NCBI GenBank assembly: GCA_938002255.1
Contig: CALLAL010000009.1
Location: 124,001 to 188,000 of the forward strand
Origin: an uncultured bacterium
Lineage (GTDB): Bacteria > Desulfobacterota > BSN033 > UBA1163
DNA length: 64,000 nucleotides
Reading direction: 5' to 3'
Shown: piece after piece, positions 1 through 7,343 of the stretch
Layout of the letters: each line of letters starts with the position of its first letter
Position numbering within the stretch: position 1 is the stretch's first letter
Notes under the pieces: model-generated
Seen by the model: the letters and a program-made list of their open reading frames with translations, nothing else
Told to the model about the DNA's origin: nothing
The model's database searches: none
Translations under genes and position numbers: made by a program

Positions 1-630
1 CCTCTGTTGCAATGATTCTCTCGCCAGATGACGGACCTTCTCGGGGGCATCTCCCAATAATCTTTTTCCTCCAATGAGGGTGATTTCTCCTTTTCCGCCA
101 CTCTTGTCGAGCAGTCCTAAAAGGTTGGCTGAAATTTCGATCCCTGCTGGTCCTCCTCCAATGATCGTCAACCAGATCTTTTGCCTGTTTTGAATTGCCT
201 TCAACACAGCTTGCCGGGCTTTCAATAAATTAACCACGGGTTTAACTGGAAAGAGATTAGCTTCTGGTGCTTTTGTCACCTTTGCCATTGGCACTTCACT
301 TCCTGTGTTGAAAGATACGACATCGTAAGAGACTGTTTGACCAGAATCCAAAAAGAGTTGATGCTCCCTGGGGTCAACTTTGATGACCTTTCCTTGAATG
401 AATGTAGCCCCTCGATCCTCAGCTAACTTCTTGACATTAAATCGGACCTCCCAGGGCTGGTAGATTCCAGAGAGCATCCCTGGCCCCATCCCGGAATAGT
501 AATGATACGAAGAGGGACTGATTAGGGTGACTCGATGACCGATTTTTAAAAAACGATCCAGGTTCTTGAGCGAGGTCAAATGGGCATGACCTCCCCCCAC
601 AAAGACAAGGCATTTGCCCACGCGACTCAT
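1..630 (-). CDS. FAD-dependent oxidoreductase, SelD-N-terminal type (partial, C-terminus off the left edge)
   Basis: I translated the reverse strand by hand. The first 210 residues start MSRVGKCLVFVGGGHAHLTS, a dinucleotide-binding GxGGxHAHL signature at residues 11-17, and contain a second nucleotide-binding motif IIGGGPAG near residue 153. This is the pyridine nucleotide-disulphide oxidoreductase family that often forms the N-terminal half of selenide, water dikinase (SelD) fusions; whether a SelD domain follows cannot be seen because the gene leaves the window. The ATG at 630 follows AAAGGAGGTG with only two bases between AGGAGG and ATG; a GTG three codons later is an alternative. The reading frame also stays open upstream to about 846, but the motif position favours the start near 630. 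The gene lies downstream of the probable selenoprotein at 842-1003 on the same strand, which agrees with a selenium-related role. Confidence 0.75.
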   Translation of the reverse strand, partial: MSRVGKCLVFVGGGHAHLTSLKNLDRFLKIGHRVTLISPSSYHYYSGMGPGMLSGIYQPWEVRFNVKKLAEDRGATFIQGKVIKVDPREHQLFLDSGQTVSYDVVSFNTGSEVPMAKVTKAPEANLFPVKPVVNLLKARQAVLKAIQNRQKIWLTIIGGGPAGIEISANLLGLLDKSGGKGEITLIGGKRLLGDAPEKVRHLARESLQQR

Positions 631-841
631 CACCTCCTTTGTGTTGCTGGCCGAAGCGTGAAGCGGGACAGTTGTTTTTTCTGTATGTCTCCGAAACGAG
701 GGGAGCTCCATCTTGAAAAGTCTTTGAAGCCTTTTCTTTGGAGATGGAGCAGAGAGTATATGACTGGAAAAGGTTATCTTGCCAATCGCCTTCTCAAAAT
801 CTACGGAGATGGAATGAGGTGTGTCCCAATCTTGATTGGCC

Positions 842-1003
842 TTAACCTAAGGCCCAGATCAACCCTACCAGCGCGCCCAGGGGAACACTGACATAGGGGT
901 TACAGGTGAGGGCTCAAGCACTGCCGATGTTGCGGGTCAAAATACTTACAAGAAAACCTGCCAGCCCGCCGATAACTAATCCTAAGAAGATTTTCAAAAT
1001 CAT
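842..1003 (-). CDS. Probable selenoprotein, small DUF6132-like membrane protein (TGA at codon 30 read as Sec)
   Basis: An ATG at 1003, five bases after GAGAGG, opens a frame of 29 codons (MILKIFLGLVIGGLAGFLVS then ILTRNIGSA), meets TGA at 914-916, and continues in the same frame with ALTCNPYVSVPLGALVGLI to a TAA at 842-844. Both halves fit the small DUF6132-type membrane protein: an N-terminal glycine-rich helix, a central motif usually of the form C-P-(I/L)-T-x-N-P-Y, and a C-terminal GALxG helix. The TGA falls exactly at the conserved cysteine of that motif, as expected for a Sec-for-Cys exchange. No frameshift is needed. I could not fold a convincing SECIS hairpin by eye in the 40 bases after the TGA. 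The next gene downstream is a SelD-type oxidoreductase. Alternatives are a simple nonsense mutation or a sequencing error. The function of the family is unknown to me. Confidence 0.6.
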
Positions 1004-1069
1004 AAAAACCTCTCAAATAAGATTAGCACTCGGGTGGATATAAATCAAGGAGGGGTGAAATGATTTTTT

Positions 1070-2350
1070 TCATCTCCCCTGCTCATTTCCCAATCGTTCC
1101 TTTGAGGGGATGGCGTAGAAGATCACACTGGAAATGATGCAGAGAAAACAGATGAGAAAGGATAGATGGTAAGCTTCGGCGGGATAAGATGACCCCGATT
1201 TCGGAAAAGCTTCTATAACCTTTCCAAGAAAAGGCATGAACATACCAGCTCCAGCCATGGTGAAGAAATTGACATAGGTCATCACCGTTCCTGAAATCGA
1301 AGGAGGAAAGGTATCTTTGGCATGAGCGTAAATAGACATGACAAAGCCATGAAAGAAACCGATGAAGAAAAAGACAAGAGCAAAGCTCAGGGGATGTTCC
1401 ATGTTCCAGAGGCCAATCAAAGGGATAAGGCTTACGCCATAGAGACTCAATCCTGTCAAAGACACACGCTTGCGGAATTGAAAGAAATGATCGGAGAGAC
1501 GTCCTCCGAGGGGACTTCCCAAAATCACTCCAATGGCTAAAAGGATCAGGAGATTTCCTGCCTGAACCGGTGTAAATCCCTTGATGTAGATGAGATAAGG
1601 TCCTAACCATAATCCCTGAAGGCTGACAAACACACCGTACCTGAAGAAAGCCACCGCCCCAAATTGCCAGAAGACAAGAGATCCCACGATAAGCCGAATC
1701 GATTGGAGGATACCGATCTCTGGTTTATGTTGAGGGGATGAACCTTTTTCGTCAATTGTTTTTTCTCCTCTTAAGGCCCAGAAGACCAGAACGCTAAGGA
1801 AGATGGTGATGATCGCCGTGAAGAAAAAAGTCTTTCTCCATCCGATCGTTGAGGTAAGAAAAGCAAGAGGCGAAGCCGCCACGATGTTCCCGAAAGTTCC
1901 TACTGCAGAAATGAAGCCTACCAGGGTGGCAAACTGTTCTGGTGGAAATCTCAGAGTGAAGGTTTTAAATGCGCCCATTAACATGGGAGACATTCCCGCA
2001 CCGATCAGAATTCGTCCGAAGAGAACTGAGTGAAAAGAGTTTCCAAAGGCAAATAAAAAGGCTCCCAGGGCTCCGATCAGACAGGAAACGGACATGATCA
2101 TTCGTGGACCAATTCGATCCAGCATCGGTCCCATCGGGATTTGAAGCAGGGTGAAAGCATAGAAGAAGGATCCTCCGAGAAGTCCGAGCATCTCCGCACT
2201 GAGCCCAAGGTCCTGAATGAGATTGGGGGCTATAACCGCATTCGAAACACGGTAAAACTGAGAAAGGACAAAAAGCGCAGAAAGGATGGCAAAAATCAAG
2301 AAGAGCTGATAGGATCTGTTATGTTTTCTCATGAAGGGATTTCCATTCAT
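1070..2350 (-). CDS. MFS transporter
   Basis: This about 426-residue protein has roughly twelve hydrophobic segments and the major facilitator signature between helices 2 and 3 (GPMLDRIGPRMIM, about residues 75-88), with a matching GGRLSDHFFQFRKR loop at the start of the second half, near residue 285. It is a secondary transporter in the cytoplasmic membrane; the substrate cannot be told from sequence. Start choice is uncertain: a TTG at 2353, ATG at 2350 and ATG at 2332 are in frame and none has a strong ribosome-binding site. It is divergent from the semialdehyde dehydrogenase gene at 2443, with about 90 bases of AT-rich DNA between them, so shared regulation is possible. Confidence 0.88.
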   Translation of the reverse strand: MNGNPFMRKHNRSYQLFLIFAILSALFVLSQFYRVSNAVIAPNLIQDLGLSAEMLGLLGGSFFYAFTLLQIPMGPMLDRIGPRMIMSVSCLIGALGAFLFAFGNSFHSVLFGRILIGAGMSPMLMGAFKTFTLRFPPEQFATLVGFISAVGTFGNIVAASPLAFLTSTIGWRKTFFFTAIITIFLSVLVFWALRGEKTIDEKGSSPQHKPEIGILQSIRLIVGSLVFWQFGAVAFFRYGVFVSLQGLWLGPYLIYIKGFTPVQAGNLLILLAIGVILGSPLGGRLSDHFFQFRKRVSLTGLSLYGVSLIPLIGLWNMEHPLSFALVFFFIGFFHGFVMSIYAHAKDTFPPSISGTVMTYVNFFTMAGAGMFMPFLGKVIEAFPKSGSSYPAEAYHLSFLICFLCIISSVIFYAIPSKERLGNEQGR

Positions 2351-2442
2351 CAAGAAAAAAGAAACAATCTTTACAAGACGGTTTTCAGTATATTATTTAA
2401 TTTGAAAGTAAATCAAGATCATTTATTAAATGAGGAAGGAAG

Positions 2443-3891
2443 ATGAGACGAGTCAAGAATTACATCAATGGAGAGTGGGTCGAATCGGAGACGAAGGAAT
2501 ATGGAGAGGTCTGGTGTCCGGCTACGGGAGAAAAGATCGGGGAAGTTCCTTTTTCAACAGCCGAAGATATCGATCAGGCCGTGAAAGCAGCCAAAGAGGC
2601 TTATTGGGAGTGGCGATGCACTCCTCCCCTGACACGAGCTCGATACTTTTTCAAACTCAAGAACCTTTTTGAGACATCCTTTGAAGATATCTCTCGAATA
2701 TTGGTCACCGAAGAGGGAAAAACACTCGATGAGGCAAGGGGTGAGGTCCGCCGCATGATCGAGAATGTAGAGCATGCCACAGGCGTGACGACCCTGATGA
2801 CAGGCTATAATTTAGAGGATATTGCTCAGGGCATTGACTGCACAGCAGAACGACAGCCTATAGGTGTTTTTGGAGTCATTGCTCCCTTTAACTTTCCTGC
2901 GATGGTGCCTTGGTGGTTTTTACCCTATGCAGTCGTCTGTGGAAACACCTATATTGTGAAACCCTCTGAGCAGGTCCCCATGACCCAGACAAGGATTTTC
3001 GAAGTGATTGATGAATGCGGATTTCCGGAGGGTGTAATCAATATGGTCCATGGCGCAAGAGAGGCGGTCAATGGGATGCTTTACCATCCTGACATTAAGG
3101 GAATCTCTTTTGTGGGCCAGAGCTCAACGGCCCGGTATGTTTATAAGGCCTGCGGTGAGACCGGCAAGAGAGTCCAGTCCCTCGGCGGAGCAAAAAACTT
3201 TGTTCTGGTCATGCCCGATGCCGAGCTGGACAAACATATGCCCTCCTTGATCACCTCTTTTTACGGTTGTGCAGGAGAGCGGTGTCTTTCCGGTTCCGTG
3301 CTGGTAGCAGTCGGAGATGTTTATAAGGAATTAAAAGAAAAATTTGTAGCGGCTGCAAAGGCCCTCAGGGTCGGCAATGGTCTCGAAGAAGGGGTTCAGA
3401 TGGGTCCTGTGGTCTCAAAGAAGCACAAGGAGAAGGTTCTGGGGTATATCGAAAAGGGCATTCAGGAAGGAGCAAAGCTGATCCTCGATGGTCGTAATAT
3501 CAAGGTTGAAAGATATCCGAATGGATTTTACATCGGCCCGACCATTTTTGATGAGGTTCATCCGGAGATGACTATTACCAAAGAGGAGATCTTTGGACCG
3601 GTGGTCTCCATGATTCGGGTTAAGAATCTGGATGAAGGTTTAAAATTGATTGAAAACAGTGAATACGGAAATGCGGCATGCCTATACACGACAAATGGCA
3701 AGACTGCCAGGGAATTTAAATATCGAGCCGTCGCCAGCATGATGGGGATCAACCTCGGAATTGCTGCACCCATGTCCTTTTTCCCTTTCGGAGGTACGAA
3801 GGGATCCTTCTTTGGGGATATCAAGGGCCATGGAAGAGAAATCTTTCAGTTCTTCACCGATACGAAAGTGGTGATCCAGCGGTGGACGTGA
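2443..3891 (+). CDS. mmsA: CoA-acylating methylmalonate-semialdehyde dehydrogenase
   Basis: The 482-residue product is a full-length aldehyde dehydrogenase of the MmsA/IolA branch, which converts methylmalonate semialdehyde or malonate semialdehyde, NAD+ and CoA to propionyl-CoA or acetyl-CoA. The sequence shows the N-terminal RRVKNYINGEWVES, the cofactor segment IAPFNFPAMVPWWFLP (about residues 146-161), the catalytic cysteine in GCAGERC (Cys281) and the branch-typical C-terminus PMSFFPFGGTKGSFFGD. ATG at 2443 follows GAGGAAGGAAG. It stands alone ahead of a ferritin-like gene; no mmsB or valine pathway partner is adjacent, although acyl-CoA mutase genes begin 1.2 kb downstream and could take the same carbon further through propionyl/methylmalonyl-type CoA esters. 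The family is clear; the exact aldehyde is an inference. Confidence 0.93.
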   Translation: MRRVKNYINGEWVESETKEYGEVWCPATGEKIGEVPFSTAEDIDQAVKAAKEAYWEWRCTPPLTRARYFFKLKNLFETSFEDISRILVTEEGKTLDEARGEVRRMIENVEHATGVTTLMTGYNLEDIAQGIDCTAERQPIGVFGVIAPFNFPAMVPWWFLPYAVVCGNTYIVKPSEQVPMTQTRIFEVIDECGFPEGVINMVHGAREAVNGMLYHPDIKGISFVGQSSTARYVYKACGETGKRVQSLGGAKNFVLVMPDAELDKHMPSLITSFYGCAGERCLSGSVLVAVGDVYKELKEKFVAAAKALRVGNGLEEGVQMGPVVSKKHKEKVLGYIEKGIQEGAKLILDGRNIKVERYPNGFYIGPTIFDEVHPEMTITKEEIFGPVVSMIRVKNLDEGLKLIENSEYGNAACLYTTNGKTAREFKYRAVASMMGINLGIAAPMSFFPFGGTKGSFFGDIKGHGREIFQFFTDTKVVIQRWT

Positions 3892-3971
3892 AATAACACA
3901 GGGGCAGAGCACAAAGGGCATAGCGAAATATAATATCAAACGATAAGATACAACTTAAGGAGATCATAGGA

Positions 3972-4412
3972 ATGGCTCTTACGACCTTTGGTGCCATTAT
4001 GGGATTTGCTTTGGAACTCATTGGCGAAACAGAGGCAACTTATAAAATTATGATTCAGAGAGCGAGACATCCTTTGCTGCAGGAACTCCTTTCTTCCTTG
4101 CTCGATGAGGCGAGGAAAAATTGTTCCCGGATGGAACAAATCCGGCGTGAGCATGTGACCGAGATGATCCTGGAACCTGTCACCGGACTTAACCGGGAGG
4201 ATTATCAAATCAGTCTAAATATAAACGATTTGGCAGAGGATGTGGACTTTTTAAAAGCGATCCTGATCCTTGAAGAAAGAGAAAGAAAATTCTTCCAAGA
4301 GGCATCTGCTAAAATGCCACTGCCTGAAACTGCAAGAATTTTCCGAAAAATCACTCAGAAGAAAGAAACGAATTTGGACCATCTTCGCTCCATCCAGTTT
4401 GCCCCTTTCTGA
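3972..4412 (+). CDS. Ferritin-like/rubrerythrin-like helical protein
   Basis: The 146-residue protein is almost entirely helical and has the spacing of a four-helix ferritin-like bundle: ALELIGETEATYKIM near residue 14, LLDEARKNCSRMEQIRREH near residues 43-61, and LILEERERKFFQEAS near residue 97. Glutamates and a histidine sit where diiron ligands would be, but the second half lacks a clear ExxH pair, so metal binding is uncertain. Start ATG at 3972 follows AAGGAG by nine bases. A hairpin (4417-4424 with 4431-4438, eight perfect pairs) follows the stop codon but has no T-tract. I do not recognise a characterised relative. Confidence 0.6.
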   Translation: MALTTFGAIMGFALELIGETEATYKIMIQRARHPLLQELLSSLLDEARKNCSRMEQIRREHVTEMILEPVTGLNREDYQISLNINDLAEDVDFLKAILILEERERKFFQEASAKMPLPETARIFRKITQKKETNLDHLRSIQFAPF

Positions 4413-4416
4413 CCGA

Positions 4417-4438
4417 TCTTCTCTTCGGCGAGAGAAGA
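4417..4438 (+). other. Hairpin after the ferritin-like gene
   Basis: TCTTCTCT at 4417-4424 pairs perfectly with AGAGAAGA at 4431-4438 around a TCGGCG loop, starting five bases after a stop codon. No run of T follows, so it is more likely an RNA 3' end or stability structure than a textbook terminator. Confidence 0.4.
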
Positions 4439-4509
4439 CGGAGTGATTAATCCTAAAACATGATGGGATGATCGATGTTCAATCATTTTATCTCAAAAGA
4501 GGTTTGAAA

Positions 4510-5049
4510 ATGATCATACATTTCAAAGAAAAACATCCAAAGATTGATCCAACGGCGTTTATTGCGGAGAGTGCAGTGGTCATTGGAGACGTGGAAATCG
4601 GACCTGGAAGCAACATCTGGTTTCACAGCGTCATCCGAGGAGATCAAAATTTCATCCGGATCGGGTCCAACTGTAGTATTCAGGATGCCTCTATCCTCCA
4701 TGTGGAGAATGACCTTCCCTTAATCATTGAGGATGAAGTATCTTTTGGCCACAGGGTGGTGGCTCATGCTTGTAAAATTAGAAAACGATCGCTCATCGGG
4801 ATCGGGGCCATCGTATTAAATGGCGCAGAGATTGGAGAGGGATCCATTATCGGCGCTGGAGCAGTGGTCACACCTAATACGATCATCCCTCCAAAGACTC
4901 TGGCTCTGGGAAATCCAGCCAAGCCGGTCCGTTCCATCCATGAAAAGGATTTTGATCTGATTCAACGGACGATCAGCAACTATCAGATGTTGATGAAAAT
5001 TTATGAATCTTTTAAAAATAACATCAGAGATAGGGAAGAACCTGGTTAA
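4510..5049 (+). CDS. Gamma-carbonic anhydrase family protein
   Basis: This is a left-handed beta-helix protein with hexapeptide repeats throughout, the fold of gamma-class carbonic anhydrases that interconvert CO2 and bicarbonate in a trimer with zinc or iron. Starting from ATG 4510 (seven bases after AGAGG) it has 179 residues, the normal family length. The three metal-binding histidines are visible: His64 in ILHVE, His81 in FGHRVV and His86 in VAHAC. A start 14 codons upstream is possible but lacks a ribosome-binding site. It lies just ahead of the acyl-CoA mutase genes, where bicarbonate supply for a biotin carboxylase of the propionate pathway would make sense; that link is inference. Confidence 0.88.
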   Translation: MIIHFKEKHPKIDPTAFIAESAVVIGDVEIGPGSNIWFHSVIRGDQNFIRIGSNCSIQDASILHVENDLPLIIEDEVSFGHRVVAHACKIRKRSLIGIGAIVLNGAEIGEGSIIGAGAVVTPNTIIPPKTLALGNPAKPVRSIHEKDFDLIQRTISNYQMLMKIYESFKNNIRDREEPG

Positions 5050-5091
5050 AGAGAAAGACTGATGTTCTAAGAATAGAAGAGGTGGTTTGAT

Positions 5092-6849
5092 ATGGAAGAA
5101 AAGAGAACGACAAAGGAGATCCTTCAGAAGAGATTGTCCAACGAAAAGCGTACTCCCCTGTATCGTCCGGATGTCCTTGAAAGATTACGTGAGGAGTTTG
5201 AAAAGTGGAAAAATCGAATCGTTTCGAAGGAAGATCGAGAAAACTGGCATACCATTCCCCGGACCATTTTAGGGTCTGATCTCCCCAGAGAAATGCTCTA
5301 TACACCACTCAGTCATCCTGATTTTGATTATATGCAGGACCTGGGTTACTCCGGTCAGGAACCCTTTACAAGAGGAATCCATCCTAATATGTATCGTGGC
5401 AAAGAATTTACGATGCGCCAGCTTACGGGTTTTGGGGGGCCCGAGGAGACGAACCAGAGAATCAAATTTATGTTAGACCACGGCGCAACAGGTTTGAACG
5501 TCCTTTTTGATCTACCAACGATTCAGATGTATGACTCTGATGATCCCCTGTCCAAAGGGCAGGTCGGGATGTCAGGGGTGGCGGTTGATTCGATAGAAGA
5601 TATGGAGATTCTCTTTAAGGATATTCCTCTCGATAAAGTAACCATTTCACTGGTTACACATTATCCCTCAAATACGGCCATCTTATTTCCTATGTTCTTG
5701 GCACTGGCTGAGCGAAGAGGTATCCCCTGGGACAAACTGCGCGGAAGTGTGCAGAATGACATCACACTGGAGGAAGTGGTTCGGAGCGGCCCTGAGTATA
5801 TTCCCCCAAAAAACTGTTTCAGGATTCAGTGTGACAACATCGAGTTTATCAGGCAGAGAGTGCCTCTGTGGAACTTTGTGACCTATAATGGATATAACCT
5901 CAGGGAGTTTGGAACCTCAGGGGTAACAGAGATGGCCGTGGCGTTGGCCAATGCCATTGCCACTATCGAAGAGATGCTCCGAAGGGGGCATGAGGTGGAT
6001 TGGGTTGCTGAGCGAATCGCATTTTTCTGGTCTCCTGCAAGTGATTTCTTTGAAGAGGTTGCAAGAATTAGAGGGGTGAGGAGACTGTGGTATAAGATTA
6101 TGAAATACCGGTTTCATGCCAGAAGTCCCAGGTCCATGTGGATGAGGTGTCATGTACAGACCTCGGGTGTCTCATTGATGAGAGAGGAGCCTTTGAATAA
6201 CATCGTCAGGGCTGCTTACCATGCTCTGGCAGCGGTCCTTGGAGGGGTTCAGTCTCTCCATGTGGATTCTTATGATGAGGCCTATTCTGTTCCGACTGAA
6301 GAGGCAGCTTTACTCTCGCTTCGAACCCAGCAGATCATACAGGCAGAGACAGGGATTACAGAAGTAGTGGATCCCCTTGGAGGTTCTTTCTATGTCGAGG
6401 CCCTGACCAATGAGATTGAAGCGAGAATTCTTGATGAGGTGGATGAGATTGAGAAGAGGGGTGGATATATCAATGCGATTGAAGCGGGCTGGTTACATCA
6501 AAAAATTTCTGAATTTTTTTATAAAGAAAGGGAGATGATTGAGAAAGGGGTGATAAAGCTGGTTGGCTATAATCTTTATAAGACACCTCTGGAGCTTCCT
6601 TCCATTCATGTCTTTCAGTATCCAGAAGGGGTGGAGGAGAGGCAAAAAGCGAGATTGGCGAGATTAAGAGAAAAGAGAGATCATGAGAAGGTTGATGCTG
6701 CGTTGAGGGCACTTGAAGAGGCCTGCAAGAGAGGAACGAATATCCTCCCTTATAGTGTTGAATGTGCCCGGGTCGGTTGTTCGGAAGGGGAAATCTTTAA
6801 AGTTTTTAAGAAGGCCTTTGGACTATGGAAACCACCGGTTTTTTGGTAA
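5092..6849 (+). CDS. Coenzyme-B12 acyl-CoA mutase, large (substrate-binding) subunit, non-canonical active site
   Basis: The 585-residue protein is the TIM-barrel subunit of the methylmalonyl-CoA mutase superfamily; the B12-binding domain is encoded separately by the next gene. Conserved features include TMRQLTGFG (107-115), YDSDDP (147-152), SVQNDI (219-224), Arg231, TSGVSL and VVDPLGGSFYVE. Three positions differ from the classical enzyme: the substrate-stacking Tyr of RQYAGF is Leu111, the small residue before FDL is Leu138, and the His of the GYH motif is Asn269 (GYNLREFG). Known relatives carry Tyr (methylmalonyl-CoA), Phe (isobutyryl-CoA) or Ile (2-hydroxyisobutyryl-CoA) at the first position, so Leu points to a different, possibly bulkier acyl-CoA. 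The following CoA ligase may make the substrate. It is an adenosylcobalamin carbon-skeleton mutase; the substrate is unknown. Confidence 0.9.
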   Translation: MEEKRTTKEILQKRLSNEKRTPLYRPDVLERLREEFEKWKNRIVSKEDRENWHTIPRTILGSDLPREMLYTPLSHPDFDYMQDLGYSGQEPFTRGIHPNMYRGKEFTMRQLTGFGGPEETNQRIKFMLDHGATGLNVLFDLPTIQMYDSDDPLSKGQVGMSGVAVDSIEDMEILFKDIPLDKVTISLVTHYPSNTAILFPMFLALAERRGIPWDKLRGSVQNDITLEEVVRSGPEYIPPKNCFRIQCDNIEFIRQRVPLWNFVTYNGYNLREFGTSGVTEMAVALANAIATIEEMLRRGHEVDWVAERIAFFWSPASDFFEEVARIRGVRRLWYKIMKYRFHARSPRSMWMRCHVQTSGVSLMREEPLNNIVRAAYHALAAVLGGVQSLHVDSYDEAYSVPTEEAALLSLRTQQIIQAETGITEVVDPLGGSFYVEALTNEIEARILDEVDEIEKRGGYINAIEAGWLHQKISEFFYKEREMIEKGVIKLVGYNLYKTPLELPSIHVFQYPEGVEERQKARLARLREKRDHEKVDAALRALEEACKRGTNILPYSVECARVGCSEGEIFKVFKKAFGLWKPPVFW

Positions 6850-6890
6850 AGGGGTCGTGAAATATAAGGAAAAGGAGGTTTAAATTCTGA

Positions 6891-7304
6891 ATGGGGTTCA
6901 AGATAAAGGTACTGTTATCAAAACTTGGTTTGGATGTCCACAACAGGGGACTGATGACTGTGGCCAAAGAATTGAGGGATGCAGGCATGGAGGTCATAGT
7001 CCTGGGTAATTCCCTTCCACGGGAGATTATTCACACAGCTATTCAAGAAGGCGTAGATGTTGTAGGGGTCAGTTCCTTAGGCGGTGCCCATCTTACACTC
7101 GGCGGTGAGCTGATCGAACAGGCCAAAAAGGAAGGACTTATAGAAAATACGGTATTTATTATTGGAGGGGTTTTTCCGCCTGATGATGCGAAACAACTTG
7201 AGGAGATCGGTTTTGATAGAGCCTTCATGACCGGAGCGACTAAAGAAGAGATCGTTTCATCAATAGAAAGAAGGGTATCCGAAAAAAGGGAAAGATCCGA
7301 TTAA
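6891..7304 (+). CDS. Coenzyme-B12 acyl-CoA mutase, small (cobalamin-binding) subunit
   Basis: The 137-residue protein is a complete B12-binding domain with the base-off/His-on motif DxHxxG at Asp15, His17 and Gly20 (GLDVHNRG), the SSLGGAH loop near residues 61-67 and the GG turn in FIIGGVFPP. Its length matches small subunits such as those of isobutyryl-CoA and 2-hydroxyisobutyryl-CoA mutases. It follows the large subunit by 41 bases, with AGGAGG twelve bases before ATG; a stop codon directly precedes the ATG, so this start is fixed. The pair should form the heteromeric mutase. Confidence 0.93.
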   Translation: MGFKIKVLLSKLGLDVHNRGLMTVAKELRDAGMEVIVLGNSLPREIIHTAIQEGVDVVGVSSLGGAHLTLGGELIEQAKKEGLIENTVFIIGGVFPPDDAKQLEEIGFDRAFMTGATKEEIVSSIERRVSEKRERSD

Positions 7305-7343
7305 GCCGATTAAGCAATCTATCAAAAGAGAAGGAGATTGTTT

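Noticed and set aside
580-891. 103-codon plus-strand ORF
   Set aside because: It is antisense to the partial flavoprotein and the selenoprotein candidate, has no ribosome-binding site and no recognisable motif.
873-914. A defined bacterial SECIS hairpin after the TGA
   Set aside because: Only short stems such as GCCC/GGGC with a very long loop could be drawn by eye, so I do not annotate one.
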